Of a stretch of 64,000 nt of DNA, positions 23,131-32,684 are shown piece by piece (positions within the stretch are counted from its first letter, which is position 1; each line of letters starts with the position of its first letter). Both the position numbers and the translations under genes were made by a program. The stretch comes from an uncultured Prevotellaceae bacterium (GTDB taxonomy: Bacteria; Bacteroidota; Bacteroidia; Bacteroidales; Bacteroidaceae), in assembly GCA_900316475.1 (NCBI GenBank), contig ONDA01000002.1, forward strand, positions 1-64,000, read 5' to 3'. The notes below the pieces were generated by a model that was not told the DNA's origin, made no database searches, and saw nothing but the letters and a program-made list of their open reading frames with translations.

Positions 23131-26100
23131 ATGAAGAAATTACTACAACTGACGCTCTTGTGTCTGCTCGTTCCAATGTTGTCTTTTGCCAACCATTGGG
23201 ACGAGACAAAGTATAAGCAGATAGAGCAGAGCATCCAACAGCCGCAGATCAACGGTAAGGACTATGACATCACCAAGTTTGGAGCCAAGCCAGAAGCCAC
23301 GGCAGCACAAAACCAGAAAGCCATCCAGAAGGCTATTGACAAATGCTCGAAGAAAGGCGGCGGTCGTGTCGTCGTACCTGCCGGACAGACATTCAAGACG
23401 GGAGCCATCAGTCTGAAGAGCCACGTCAACCTCCACGTCGAGGAAGGGGCGGTGCTGCTGTTTGCCTTCGAGCCAGAGTTGTACCCCATCGTCGAGACAT
23501 CTTGGGAGGGACTGGAGTGCTTCAACCTCTCGCCCTGTGTCTACGCCTTTAAGGCTACTGACATTGCCGTCACCGGCAAAGGTACCATCGACGGTAGCGG
23601 TTCCAACGAGACATGGTGGCCGTGGTGCGGTGCCCCGAAGTTTGGTTGGAAGGAGGGTATCATCAGCCAGAAGTACGAGGCTCGTCCACGCCTGCTGAAG
23701 AACGGCGAAGACGGCATCCCCATGTACAACGAACAGGGGCAGCGTTCACCGGAGCGTGTCTTCGGTCCTAAGGACGGTCTCAGACCCCAGCTTGTATCAT
23801 TCAACAATTGTGAGCGCATTCTCATTGAGGACGTCACCCTCCTGCGTTCGCCTTTCTGGGTAATTCACCCCCTGCACTCTACCGACATTACCGTCCGTCG
23901 TGTGAAGATTATTAACGACGGTCCCAACGGCGACGGCTGCGACCCGGAGTGTTGCGACCGCGTACTGATTGAAGACTGTTTCTTCAACACCGGCGACGAC
24001 TGTATCGCCATTAAAAGCGGACGCAACCGCGACGGCCGTGAGCGCAATATGCCTTCGAAGAATATCATCATCCGCAACTGTACCATGCACAACGGCCACG
24101 GCGGCGTGGTGGTAGGCTCCGAAATCAGCGGCGGCTGCCAGAACGTCTATGCCCACGACTGTGTCATGGACTCGCCCAACCTCGACCGCGTGCTCCGTAT
24201 CAAGACGAACTCCTGCCGGGGCGGCATCATTGAGAACATCAATATGCGTAATATTAAGGTGGGACAGTGCGGCGAAGCCGTCATTAAGATTAACCTCGAC
24301 TACGAGCACAACGAAATCTGCTGCCGTGGCTTCAACCCCACGGTGCGTAACATCAATGTTGAGAACGTCACCTGCAACAAGTCTAACTACGGTACCCTGA
24401 TTATTGCTCTCGACACCGTCTGCAACGTCTACGACGTCAACATCCGCAACTGCCAGTTCAACGGCGTGGCTAACGGTAATAAGATTACAGGACAGACACG
24501 CGATATTCGCTACGACAACTATTTCGTCAACGGTTCACTCTGTTTGACCGAGTTACCCTACAAGCACTACTCTGAATGGATGACCTATTCTGAGATGAAA
24601 AGAACGGAGAGGTCATACATGCTCGACTTCTCGACGAAGCCCAAATGGTCGTATGTCATGGGCATTGAACTGGAAGGCATGCTCGACACCTACCTTCGCT
24701 ACGGCGGCGAGGACATACGCCGCTACTGCCAGGAGTACACCGACACGATGATTAATGCTAAAGGTGACATTCGCGGCTACAACATCCTGGACTATAACCT
24801 CGACAACATCCGCACAGGCCATTTCGTCACCCGCATGTATCAGAAGTGGCCGGAGAAGAAGAATCTGCTGGCTATGCAAACGATGATGAAACAGTTGCAG
24901 AACCAGCCACGCACCATCGCCGACAAGGTCTTCTGGCACAAGGCCATCTACGCCTATCAGGTGTGGCTCGACGGCATCTTCATGGGCTTACCCTATCGCT
25001 GCCTCACCGCACCCATCACCGTGAAGACAGCCAAGGAGCAAAAGGCCATCTACGACGATGCCGTCAACCAACTGAAGATTACCTACGACCGCACCCTCGA
25101 CCCGAAGACAGGTCTGAACCGCCATGCCTATGACGAGACACGCAAGACTTTCTGGGCAGACAAGGAGACGGGCTTGTCGCAGCACTGCTGGGGACGTGCT
25201 CAGGGATGGTACACGATGGCACTCATCGAGGTGCTTGACGCTCTGCCTGAGTCTTACAGTCGCCGCTCGGAGGTCATTGACTTGCTGCGCAAGGATTTCG
25301 ACGCCATCTTGAAGTGGCAGGACAAGAAAACGGGTACGTGGTATCAAGTTATGGACGCACCAGGCCGCGACGGTAACTATCTGGAATCCACATGTTCAGC
25401 CATGTTTACTTACGCTTTACTTAAAGCCTACCGCAAAGGCTATGTCGGCACGAAATATCGTGACGCTGGCATCCGTGCTTACAAGGGAATGATTAATAAT
25501 TTCATCAAGGTCAACCCCGATAAGACCATCTCGCTAACCAACTGCTGCAGCGTTGCAGGCCTCGGCCCTGCCGCCACGCCTGAGGTAGAGGCTGCCCTGA
25601 AGAAGATTAACCCCAAGGGCACGGTCAAGGAGAACCGTCGCCGCGACGGTGGCTACGACTACTACCTGAGCGAAAAGATACGCGACAACGACGCCAAAGG
25701 TCTTGGCCCGTTCATCTGGGCTTCGCTGGAAATGGAGATGTTAGGATACGACACTGAGAACACGGCTGCCGATATCAACCGTCAGGCTGTGGTCACACGC
25801 AACAACCCTGTCATTACCAAGGCCGACCCACTGGCTTCTTTGACGGTAGGCAACGGCCACTTCGCCACGACGGTCGACGTCACTGGTCTCCAGTCTTTCC
25901 CTTTTGATTATGAGGCAGGTGTGCCTCTGACAGCCATGTCCGACTGGGGATGGCATAAGTTCGAAAACACCGGTGCCCTGACACCGTCTGACTCTGAGAA
26001 GTCTTTTGACCTCGGACACGGACATCAGGAAGTGTATGCCGTAGAGTACAAAGCGTCTAAAGGCGATGCTGCCCGAAACGTGGCTGCTACGGAGTATTTC

Positions 26101-27942
26101 CGTGTGAATCCTCATCGGCTGAACCTCGGTGCGATAGGTTTGGAACTTAAAGATGCCAACGGCCAGCCTCTAAAGCTTAAAGACCTAAAAGCTATCCGTC
26201 AGGAGCTACAGCTCTACGACGGCAAGATAGAGTCAACGTTCCGCGCCGACGGTGAACAGGTCGACGTCACCACTGCCGCCCTTCAGGACAAGGATGCCGT
26301 CGTCTACCGCATCAAGACCCCGCTGCTGCAGGATGGTCGTGCCCGCGTCAGCATACGCTTCCCCTACCCGACAGGCAAGCACGCCGACGCTGCCGCCGAT
26401 TGGACGAAGCCCGAACGCCATACCAGCCGCATCATCAGCAACCATGCCAACACTGCCGTCATTGAGCACCAGCTCGACTCCACACGCTATTACCTCACCC
26501 TGCAATGGGAAGGCAACGCCACCCTGACGGAATGCGACCGTCATTACTTTACCTTGACGACCACCAACGACGTACTCACGCTAAAAGCTAACTACTCCCC
26601 TCTCCCTGCGAGAGGTGTTGGGGCTGAGGCTTCCCTTGTCTACGACCAGGAACTCAAGGCAATCATCAAGTCATGGAACCGCTGGTGGCAGCAAGGAGCC
26701 ATCGTCGACTTCAGCCAATGTACCGACCCGCGTGCCCGTGAACTGGAGCGCCGCGTTGTACTCTCTCAGTATCTGACACAGGTGAACTGCGCCAACAGTC
26801 AGCCCCCCCAGGAGACAGGACTGACTTACAACTCATGGTTCGGTCGTCCGCATCTTGAGATGACATGGTGGCACATGGTTGACTTTGCCCTTTGGAACCG
26901 TCCCGAAGTTGTTGCGCAGGTGCTCGACTGGTATAACAAGGTTGCCTATCCCGAAGCTAAAAAGATTGCCCAGCGTCAGGGTTTCAAAGGCATCCGCTGG
27001 ATGAAGATGACCGACCCCTGGGCCGGCGAAGCCCCGTCGAACACGGGTTCGTTCCTCATCTGGCAACAGCCACATTATATCTATATGGCCGAAGAGCTCT
27101 ACAGAGCCACTCCTACGGCAGAGACCATTAAGAAATATGGCCAGCAGGTGGAGGAGACCGCTGAGTTCATGGCAGACTTTGTCAGCTACGACAGCAAGAC
27201 AAAGCGCTACTACCTACAGGGCGCCACCGCCATGCAGGAATCCATGTCGAAAGACTTCAGCTTTAACCACCCATTCGAACTGGCCTACTGGCAGTACGGC
27301 CTCAGCGTGGCCAACGCTTGGCGCGAACGCCAGGGTCTGAGCCGCCATGCCAAGTGGGATGCTATCGTCAATAACATGTCTCCCTTGCCCAAGAACAAGG
27401 AAGGCATCTACACTGCCGGCCTGCCGAAGGGCGAGACCACAGGCCTCAAGTCCTTCGACCCTTTTGATGCTGTCGCTGCCGGAGCTGCCCCCGTCGTCGC
27501 CACTGAGACTTTCGAGGAGAAATGCCGCAACGACCACCCTGCCGTCCTCGGTCCTTTCGGTATGCTGCCCGCCAGTCCCGTAAGCAGCGACACCGTCGCA
27601 GCACAGAAAACGCTGAACTGGGTGATGCAAAACTGGAACTGGCAGACGACCTGGGGCTGGGACTATGGAATGACGGCTATGGCCGCCGCCCGTCTCGGAC
27701 AGCCAGAGATTGCCTTGCAAGCGCTGCTCATCAACACACAGAAGAATACCTATCTCAAGAATGGTCATAACTTCCAGACGGCTGACCGCCTGCGTCTCTA
27801 CCTCCCCGGTAACGGTGCCCTGCTCACCGCTATCGCTATGATGTGTGCTGGCTGGGACGGTTGCCAACAGCCCAATAACCCAGGCTTCCCCAAAGATGGG
27901 AAGTGGGACGTGCGCTGGGAAGGTCTGCAACGAATGCAATAA
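23131..27942 (+). CDS. Pectin-degrading multi-enzyme: GH28 + GH105 + third alpha-helical glycosidase-like domain
   Basis: A 1603-residue exported protein with a signal peptide (MKKLLQLTLLCLLVPMLSFA). Residues ~40-480 are a GH28 beta-helix: catalytic acids Asp289/Asp290 in 'NTGDDCIAIKSG', His323 in 'GHGG' and 'RIK' at 356-358. Residues ~505-880 are GH105, an unsaturated galacturonyl/rhamnogalacturonyl hydrolase, with Asp614 in 'VWLDGIF' and 'HCWGRAQGWY'. Residues ~915-1603 ('TVGNGHFATTVDVTG', 'LTYNSWFGRPHLEMTWWH') resemble six-hairpin glycosidases; no family is assigned. Endo-cleavage and removal of unsaturated ends in one chain suits pectin degradation. A repeat at 26595-26628 is read in frame in the third domain. 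Confidence 0.88.
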   Translation: MKKLLQLTLLCLLVPMLSFANHWDETKYKQIEQSIQQPQINGKDYDITKFGAKPEATAAQNQKAIQKAIDKCSKKGGGRVVVPAGQTFKTGAISLKSHVNLHVEEGAVLLFAFEPELYPIVETSWEGLECFNLSPCVYAFKATDIAVTGKGTIDGSGSNETWWPWCGAPKFGWKEGIISQKYEARPRLLKNGEDGIPMYNEQGQRSPERVFGPKDGLRPQLVSFNNCERILIEDVTLLRSPFWVIHPLHSTDITVRRVKIINDGPNGDGCDPECCDRVLIEDCFFNTGDDCIAIKSGRNRDGRERNMPSKNIIIRNCTMHNGHGGVVVGSEISGGCQNVYAHDCVMDSPNLDRVLRIKTNSCRGGIIENINMRNIKVGQCGEAVIKINLDYEHNEICCRGFNPTVRNINVENVTCNKSNYGTLIIALDTVCNVYDVNIRNCQFNGVANGNKITGQTRDIRYDNYFVNGSLCLTELPYKHYSEWMTYSEMKRTERSYMLDFSTKPKWSYVMGIELEGMLDTYLRYGGEDIRRYCQEYTDTMINAKGDIRGYNILDYNLDNIRTGHFVTRMYQKWPEKKNLLAMQTMMKQLQNQPRTIADKVFWHKAIYAYQVWLDGIFMGLPYRCLTAPITVKTAKEQKAIYDDAVNQLKITYDRTLDPKTGLNRHAYDETRKTFWADKETGLSQHCWGRAQGWYTMALIEVLDALPESYSRRSEVIDLLRKDFDAILKWQDKKTGTWYQVMDAPGRDGNYLESTCSAMFTYALLKAYRKGYVGTKYRDAGIRAYKGMINNFIKVNPDKTISLTNCCSVAGLGPAATPEVEAALKKINPKGTVKENRRRDGGYDYYLSEKIRDNDAKGLGPFIWASLEMEMLGYDTENTAADINRQAVVTRNNPVITKADPLASLTVGNGHFATTVDVTGLQSFPFDYEAGVPLTAMSDWGWHKFENTGALTPSDSEKSFDLGHGHQEVYAVEYKASKGDAARNVAATEYFRVNPHRLNLGAIGLELKDANGQPLKLKDLKAIRQELQLYDGKIESTFRADGEQVDVTTAALQDKDAVVYRIKTPLLQDGRARVSIRFPYPTGKHADAAADWTKPERHTSRIISNHANTAVIEHQLDSTRYYLTLQWEGNATLTECDRHYFTLTTTNDVLTLKANYSPLPARGVGAEASLVYDQELKAIIKSWNRWWQQGAIVDFSQCTDPRARELERRVVLSQYLTQVNCANSQPPQETGLTYNSWFGRPHLEMTWWHMVDFALWNRPEVVAQVLDWYNKVAYPEAKKIAQRQGFKGIRWMKMTDPWAGEAPSNTGSFLIWQQPHYIYMAEELYRATPTAETIKKYGQQVEETAEFMADFVSYDSKTKRYYLQGATAMQESMSKDFSFNHPFELAYWQYGLSVANAWRERQGLSRHAKWDAIVNNMSPLPKNKEGIYTAGLPKGETTGLKSFDPFDAVAAGAAPVVATETFEEKCRNDHPAVLGPFGMLPASPVSSDTVAAQKTLNWVMQNWNWQTTWGWDYGMTAMAAARLGQPEIALQALLINTQKNTYLKNGHNFQTADRLRLYLPGNGALLTAIAMMCAGWDGCQQPNNPGFPKDGKWDVRWEGLQRMQ
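26595..26628. repeat. REP-like palindrome inside the multi-enzyme gene
   Basis: CTCCCCTCTCCCTGCGAGAG followed by a GT.GGGGCTGAG end is a diverged relative of the palindromes at 7573 and 7741. It is translated as 'SPLPARGVGAE' between two beta-strand-like segments of the third domain, so it seems to be an in-frame insertion in a loop. Confidence 0.6.
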
Positions 27943-27951
27943 ACAAACTAT

Positions 27952-29727
27952 ATGAAAAAGCTACTCACAACACTAATCATCGCAGCCCTCTCGCTGGCCG
28001 CACAAGCACAGGCTCCCGCCTTCCCCGGCGCAGAGGGCCATGGACGTTACACCACAGGTGGACGTGGCGGCACCGTTATCCACGTCACCAATCTCAATGA
28101 TTCTGGTGATGGTTCTTTTCGTAAGGCTGTCAACGGCAGCAGTAAGAAGATAGTCGTCTTCGATGTCGGCGGTGTCATCGCCCTGAAGAGCGATGTGACC
28201 ATCGGTGCCAACACCACCATCCTCGGACAGACGGCACCTGCTCCTGGCATTACCCTGCGCTACTACACGCTGCAGTATGGCGGCAACAACATCATCGTTC
28301 GCTTCATTCGTAGCCGCAGAGGTCAGGAGAAGAACATCAACGATGGTGCCGATGCCACATGGACCCGCAACAAGACGGGAATCATCCTCGACCACTGCTC
28401 CTTCTCATGGAGTATCGACGAGGTGGCCTCGTTTTACGACAACAACAACTTCACCATGCAGTGGTGTACCATCGCCGAGAGCCTCGTTCACCCAGGCCAC
28501 ACGAAGGGTGCCCACGGCTATGGCGGCATCTGGGGCGGCAAACTGGCCTCGTTCCACCACAACCTTATTGCCCATGTCGATAATCGTTCGCCACGCTTCA
28601 ACGGTGCCCGCTACAACTGGACAGGCTACACAGGCAATAAACTCTACAGCGAGTACCAGTGGAAGAATGCCGTACAGGCCGAGAACGTCGACTTCCGCAA
28701 CTGTGTCATCTTCAACTGCGGCAACGGTTGCTATGGCGGTCCTGGCGGCGGACAGATCAACATGGTGAACAACTACTACAAGAGCGGGCAGATTTCTACC
28801 TCCTATATTACGACCATGTCTGTTGCCAACAAGACGAGTGCCAAGGGGTATGAAATCTACTGGACGATGTTCAGCCGTTATTATATCAGCGGCAACCAGC
28901 TGAATAGCACAGCCAATGCAGGCTGGAACAAAGTGAAATACGATAGCGGCACATACACCATCAATGGCGAACCCTGCACCCCTGACCCCAATCACTACTA
29001 CGGCGACAATGTAACTTACGTCAAGAACTCTGCCGGTACCGACTGCGTCAGCATGAAACTCACAGAGCCAGCACCGACAGGCGAAGTGACCACCCATACC
29101 GCTACTAAGGCTTACGACAAGGTTCTCGATTATGCCGGAGCGTCACTCAATCGCGACGATGTAGACGCCCGATATGCCAGCGAGACGCGTAACGGCAAGG
29201 CTACATACAAAGGGTCTGCCACATCGTATCAGAAAGAGGAGGATGGTGTTATTAAGACCCTCTCATGTACCCCCACATGGGGCCGCATCGACCTGGTCAG
29301 CGACGTCAACGGCTACACTGAGGAGAATTTCGGCACTGGCAGTCGTGAGGCTGGTTTCGACGCTGACAATGACGGCATTGCCGACGCCTGGGAGCAGGCC
29401 AACGGTGGCAACCTAACAGCTAACGGTTACGACCTCGACCCGAAAAAACACTATACCAACATCGAGGTCTACGCCAACTCTCTGGTACAGGATATTATGC
29501 TCGCAGGCAACGCCGATGCCGATGATGCCGTCAGTGAATATTACCCCGCATACTTCAAGGAAGACGGTACTCTTGTGGCTGCTATTGACCCCGCCACAGC
29601 CATCGGTAACCAGCCAACGGCAGTACCCTGTTCCGGAGCACGCTACAACCTCAGCGGCCAACGCGTCGACAACGGTTACCGCGGCCTTATTATCGAGAAC
29701 GGCAAAAAGCGGTTAGTGAAGCAGTAA
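27952..29727 (+). CDS. Pectate lyase, PL1-like, with C-terminal tail motif
   Basis: A 591-residue secreted beta-helix lyase that cleaves polygalacturonate by beta-elimination. The signal peptide is MKKLLTTLIIAALSLAAQAQ. Residues ~22-300 hold 'FPGAEGHGRYTTGGRGGTVIHVTNL', 'TILGQTAPAPGITL', 'IILDHCSFSWSIDEVAS' and 'NNRSPRF'-type motifs of PL1 (VDNRSPRF, with the catalytic Arg). A 'DADNDGIADAWE' calcium loop at ~470 is followed by the terminal signature 'YNLSGQRV...YRGLIIENGKKRLVK'. It begins 9 bp after the GH28 gene and is surely in the same operon. Confidence 0.88.
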   Translation: MKKLLTTLIIAALSLAAQAQAPAFPGAEGHGRYTTGGRGGTVIHVTNLNDSGDGSFRKAVNGSSKKIVVFDVGGVIALKSDVTIGANTTILGQTAPAPGITLRYYTLQYGGNNIIVRFIRSRRGQEKNINDGADATWTRNKTGIILDHCSFSWSIDEVASFYDNNNFTMQWCTIAESLVHPGHTKGAHGYGGIWGGKLASFHHNLIAHVDNRSPRFNGARYNWTGYTGNKLYSEYQWKNAVQAENVDFRNCVIFNCGNGCYGGPGGGQINMVNNYYKSGQISTSYITTMSVANKTSAKGYEIYWTMFSRYYISGNQLNSTANAGWNKVKYDSGTYTINGEPCTPDPNHYYGDNVTYVKNSAGTDCVSMKLTEPAPTGEVTTHTATKAYDKVLDYAGASLNRDDVDARYASETRNGKATYKGSATSYQKEEDGVIKTLSCTPTWGRIDLVSDVNGYTEENFGTGSREAGFDADNDGIADAWEQANGGNLTANGYDLDPKKHYTNIEVYANSLVQDIMLAGNADADDAVSEYYPAYFKEDGTLVAAIDPATAIGNQPTAVPCSGARYNLSGQRVDNGYRGLIIENGKKRLVKQ

Positions 29728-29763
29728 TTGCAAGCCAATTATTCCCAGTAAGGGAACTCCGAC

Positions 29764-29822
29764 TTTACCGTAAGCAAACCCGAGGTTTACCGTAAGCAAA
29801 GGTCGGGTTTACCGTAAGCAAA
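29764..29822. repeat. Three perfect 15-bp direct repeats at 22-bp spacing
   Basis: TTTACCGTAAGCAAA occurs at 29764, 29786 and 29808, exactly 22 bp (two helical turns) apart, in the gap before the CE8 gene. No sigma-ABfr -7 box follows it. It may be a regulator-binding array or a member of a dispersed repeat family. Confidence 0.75.
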
Positions 29823-29875
29823 CCCTGAGACTGTAAACATAGTACTACATAATAATAAAAAACAAAAAAACGCTT

Positions 29876-32443
29876 ATGAAAAAACAATTACTCAGACTCT
29901 GTACGCTGTGTATGCTCCTTGTGGCAGCAACGACAGCAAAGGCAGGTGACAACGACCTGAAGTGGGACTACACGGAGACAGCCCCGTCAAGCAATCCCGA
30001 CAACGGCCTCTACTACGCTTCAAAAGTGAGCGACGCAGCAGGCACCAACAACGGTCTTAAAGGCATTAAGCTAAACTCCAGCGGCTACGCTTTCTTCGCC
30101 AAGGCCGCCGTAGCCGGCAAGCTGTCGCTGACCATCGGACTGCGTAGCGGTTCTGGCGACTTCTGCGTCGATGTCTACCGCTGCACCATCGCCAACGGTG
30201 AAGCCACCAAAGGCGAAAAGATTGCCACGACCGAGAAAGTACAGGAACAGAACACCGTCACGGTCGATATTCCTGCCGACGTCACCGGCATCTACATCCA
30301 GCGCAACACAGCGGCCGAAGGTGTGCTGTCGAAGATTGTGTTTAAGGAAGCCGTGGCCCGCGACTTCGTCGACTTCGAAATCACCAACGAGCAGCTCTCG
30401 GGCACGTTTGACGCTTCGACACTACCCTCTGGCGTCACCTTTACCGGCAGCATGCGCGGCGATAGCCACGGCTACGGCAATGTCACGATAAGCGTCCCTG
30501 TGGACGGCACGGTGAAGTTCACCATCGGTGGTTGCCAGTATGCTAATCCAGCCACCTGCAAGGTGACCAACGCTAACGGCACCCAACTGGCCGAGCCTAA
30601 CTTGAAGACCGCCAAGTGCTATCATGAGGACAAAAGCTCCGTCACATACATCTACACTGGCGAGCCCACAACCCTGACGTTCAGCGAGATAGCCTATCTC
30701 CCTTACTTCAAAGCTGAAGCCACCGACGTACAGGAGGTGACCGTTACCTACAAAGACCAGAACGGCACCACTTTAGGCACAAAGAAAGTGTATGAAGGCG
30801 ACGCCATCGGCGAGGTTCCCTATACCGTGGCCGACCTCACGATTCCATCGGGTTCCGCCTTCCGAGGATGGGTCTATGCTAACGGCGTAAAAGTGAAGGC
30901 GTCTGACACCGTAACTGGCAACGTCACGGTCAAGTCCAGCGTCACTCCGATTGAGAGCGTCAGCACAGGCAGCATACAGATTTACGACCTGACGAGCAAC
31001 ATCTTTTATCCGGAAGACCATGAGACCTTCAGCGTCGAAGGCGGTTCCTACTATAACAACCACGGCTTCACGTTTAGCGAAGGTGGTTCCTTCACATTCG
31101 ACGTGGCTGGCAAGGCACAAGTCGTGCTCACCCTCTGCCAGTATGGCGATGCGACAACCTTTACCGTGACCGATGCTGCCGGCAACGTGCTGAAGAACGA
31201 CCTGCCCGCCAAGGCCGAGAACGACGGCGGCGCCACATCCTTCAACTACGACGGTCCGGCCACCAAGCTCACATTCACCTGGGCCAAAGGCGGCTATCTG
31301 CATAAGATCAGCGTCTACAACGTGAACGCCTTCATCGAGAAAGATGAAGCTACTAACACCTACAATGTTCCTGCTGGCGACGGTGCTGCTTTCATCCTGG
31401 CCGTCAACTCAGCCAACGCCGAGGGCAACACCACCATCTACCTGCCCAACGGCACTTACGATCTGGGCAAGACAACGCTGACCACCATCTCGGGTAAGAA
31501 CATCACCATCAAAGGCGAGAGCCAGACGGGCGTCATCATCCAAAACCGGCCAGAGGTGGAGGGTATCGGTGTCACGGCCACTCTGTACAACACGTCAGAA
31601 GGGCTGACATTAGAAGACCTGACGCTGAAAAACCTATACCCCTACTATGACCCGGTAACTGGTCAGAAAGCAGGTTCCGCCGGCCGCGCCGTCTGTCTGC
31701 AGGACAAAGGCAACTTCACCGTCTGCCGTCGCGTTACCCTACTCTCCTATCAGGACACCTATTACAGCTGCAACAATAACGGCTACTTCTACTTCGACAA
31801 CTGCGACATCCACGGACTAGTAGACTTCGTCTGCGGTGGCGGCGACGTATTCTATGAGAACACCACCTTCACCTTGGAGAGCCGCGAGGTAACACCCAAC
31901 AAGGGTGACGTCACCATCGCTGCACCCAACGGTAGCAAGAAGTACGGCTACGTCATGCAGGGTTGCACCATCGACTGCCTCTCGGCCACCTTCAACTGGG
32001 GTCGCTCGTGGGGATCACCGGCCTACCTGGCTTGGCTGAACACCACGGTGAAGCAGCCTAACAAGATTGCCAGCAGCCGTTTCACCATCGCCGGTATGAA
32101 CTCAGTCGCCGACGGTTTCTTTGAGTACAAGACCGTCGATGAAAGCGGCAATGTCATTTCGCCCGCTTCTAAGGTGATTGAGTTCACCCATGCCTCTGGC
32201 AACAAGAAGTATGAGACCATACTCACCGACGCTCAGGCCGAGAACTACACCAAGGCGAAGGTGTTTGCCGATACGCCCGAAAGCTTCAAGACCCGTGTCG
32301 GCATTAACGGCGAGACAGCCATCACAACCATCGGCAGTATGGCACCTTCAGTCGATGCCATCTATAATCTTAATGGTATGCGCGTGCAGAAGATTGGTAA
32401 AGGTCTCTACATTGTCAATGGGAAAAAAGTTGTTATCAAGTAA
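29876..32443 (+). CDS. Pectin methylesterase (CE8) with N-terminal binding-type domains
   Basis: An 855-residue exported protein. Signal peptide MKKQLLRLCTLCMLLVAATTA is followed by ~480 residues of beta-rich, carbohydrate-binding-like modules, including two related halves ('GYGNVTISVPVDGTVKFTIGGCQYA' and 'GGSFTFDVAGKAQVVLTLCQYG'). The catalytic CE8 beta-helix is at ~490-800: Gln626-Asp627 in 'SYQDTYY', nucleophile Asp650 in 'GLVDFVCGGGDV' and Arg710/Trp712 in 'GRSWGS'. It removes methyl groups from pectin so that the PL1 and GH28 enzymes can act. The tail 'YNLNGMRVQKIGKGLYIVNG' matches the other exported enzymes here. Confidence 0.9.
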   Translation: MKKQLLRLCTLCMLLVAATTAKAGDNDLKWDYTETAPSSNPDNGLYYASKVSDAAGTNNGLKGIKLNSSGYAFFAKAAVAGKLSLTIGLRSGSGDFCVDVYRCTIANGEATKGEKIATTEKVQEQNTVTVDIPADVTGIYIQRNTAAEGVLSKIVFKEAVARDFVDFEITNEQLSGTFDASTLPSGVTFTGSMRGDSHGYGNVTISVPVDGTVKFTIGGCQYANPATCKVTNANGTQLAEPNLKTAKCYHEDKSSVTYIYTGEPTTLTFSEIAYLPYFKAEATDVQEVTVTYKDQNGTTLGTKKVYEGDAIGEVPYTVADLTIPSGSAFRGWVYANGVKVKASDTVTGNVTVKSSVTPIESVSTGSIQIYDLTSNIFYPEDHETFSVEGGSYYNNHGFTFSEGGSFTFDVAGKAQVVLTLCQYGDATTFTVTDAAGNVLKNDLPAKAENDGGATSFNYDGPATKLTFTWAKGGYLHKISVYNVNAFIEKDEATNTYNVPAGDGAAFILAVNSANAEGNTTIYLPNGTYDLGKTTLTTISGKNITIKGESQTGVIIQNRPEVEGIGVTATLYNTSEGLTLEDLTLKNLYPYYDPVTGQKAGSAGRAVCLQDKGNFTVCRRVTLLSYQDTYYSCNNNGYFYFDNCDIHGLVDFVCGGGDVFYENTTFTLESREVTPNKGDVTIAAPNGSKKYGYVMQGCTIDCLSATFNWGRSWGSPAYLAWLNTTVKQPNKIASSRFTIAGMNSVADGFFEYKTVDESGNVISPASKVIEFTHASGNKKYETILTDAQAENYTKAKVFADTPESFKTRVGINGETAITTIGSMAPSVDAIYNLNGMRVQKIGKGLYIVNGKKVVIK

Positions 32444-32470
32444 CCCGGTGGATACAAACAAAGGAAACGA

Positions 32471-32496
32471 GCGAGACCTGCGATGGCAGGTCTCGC
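32471..32496 (+). terminator. Terminator after the CE8 gene
   Basis: GCGAGACCTGC (32471-32481) and GCAGGTCTCGC (32486-32496) form a perfect 11-bp stem with a GATG loop, followed by CTTTTAATTT. It separates the enzyme operon from the SusC/D operon. Confidence 0.9.
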
Positions 32497-32604
32497 CTTT
32501 TAATTTGTAAACGTTTACGTTAAGAAAAACTTTTTTTTTACGGAAAATTCGCCAAAATTCACTAATTTTGTCGCAAATTTTAGTGGTATTAAAAAAATAA
32601 TATG

Positions 32605-32612
32605 TATTTTTG
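32605..32612 (+). promoter_or_regulatory. -7 element of the first SusC/SusD operon
   Basis: TATTTTTG is a perfect TAnnTTTG element followed by CAAAG, 72 bp before the susC start. No TTTG is seen at the -33 position, which would fit a regulated promoter. Confidence 0.6.
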
Positions 32613-32684
32613 CAAAGAAAATGATGCAAATACGAAAGTAAAAACAAAAGAAACAAAATATTATCTAACTAAAACCAATAATGT

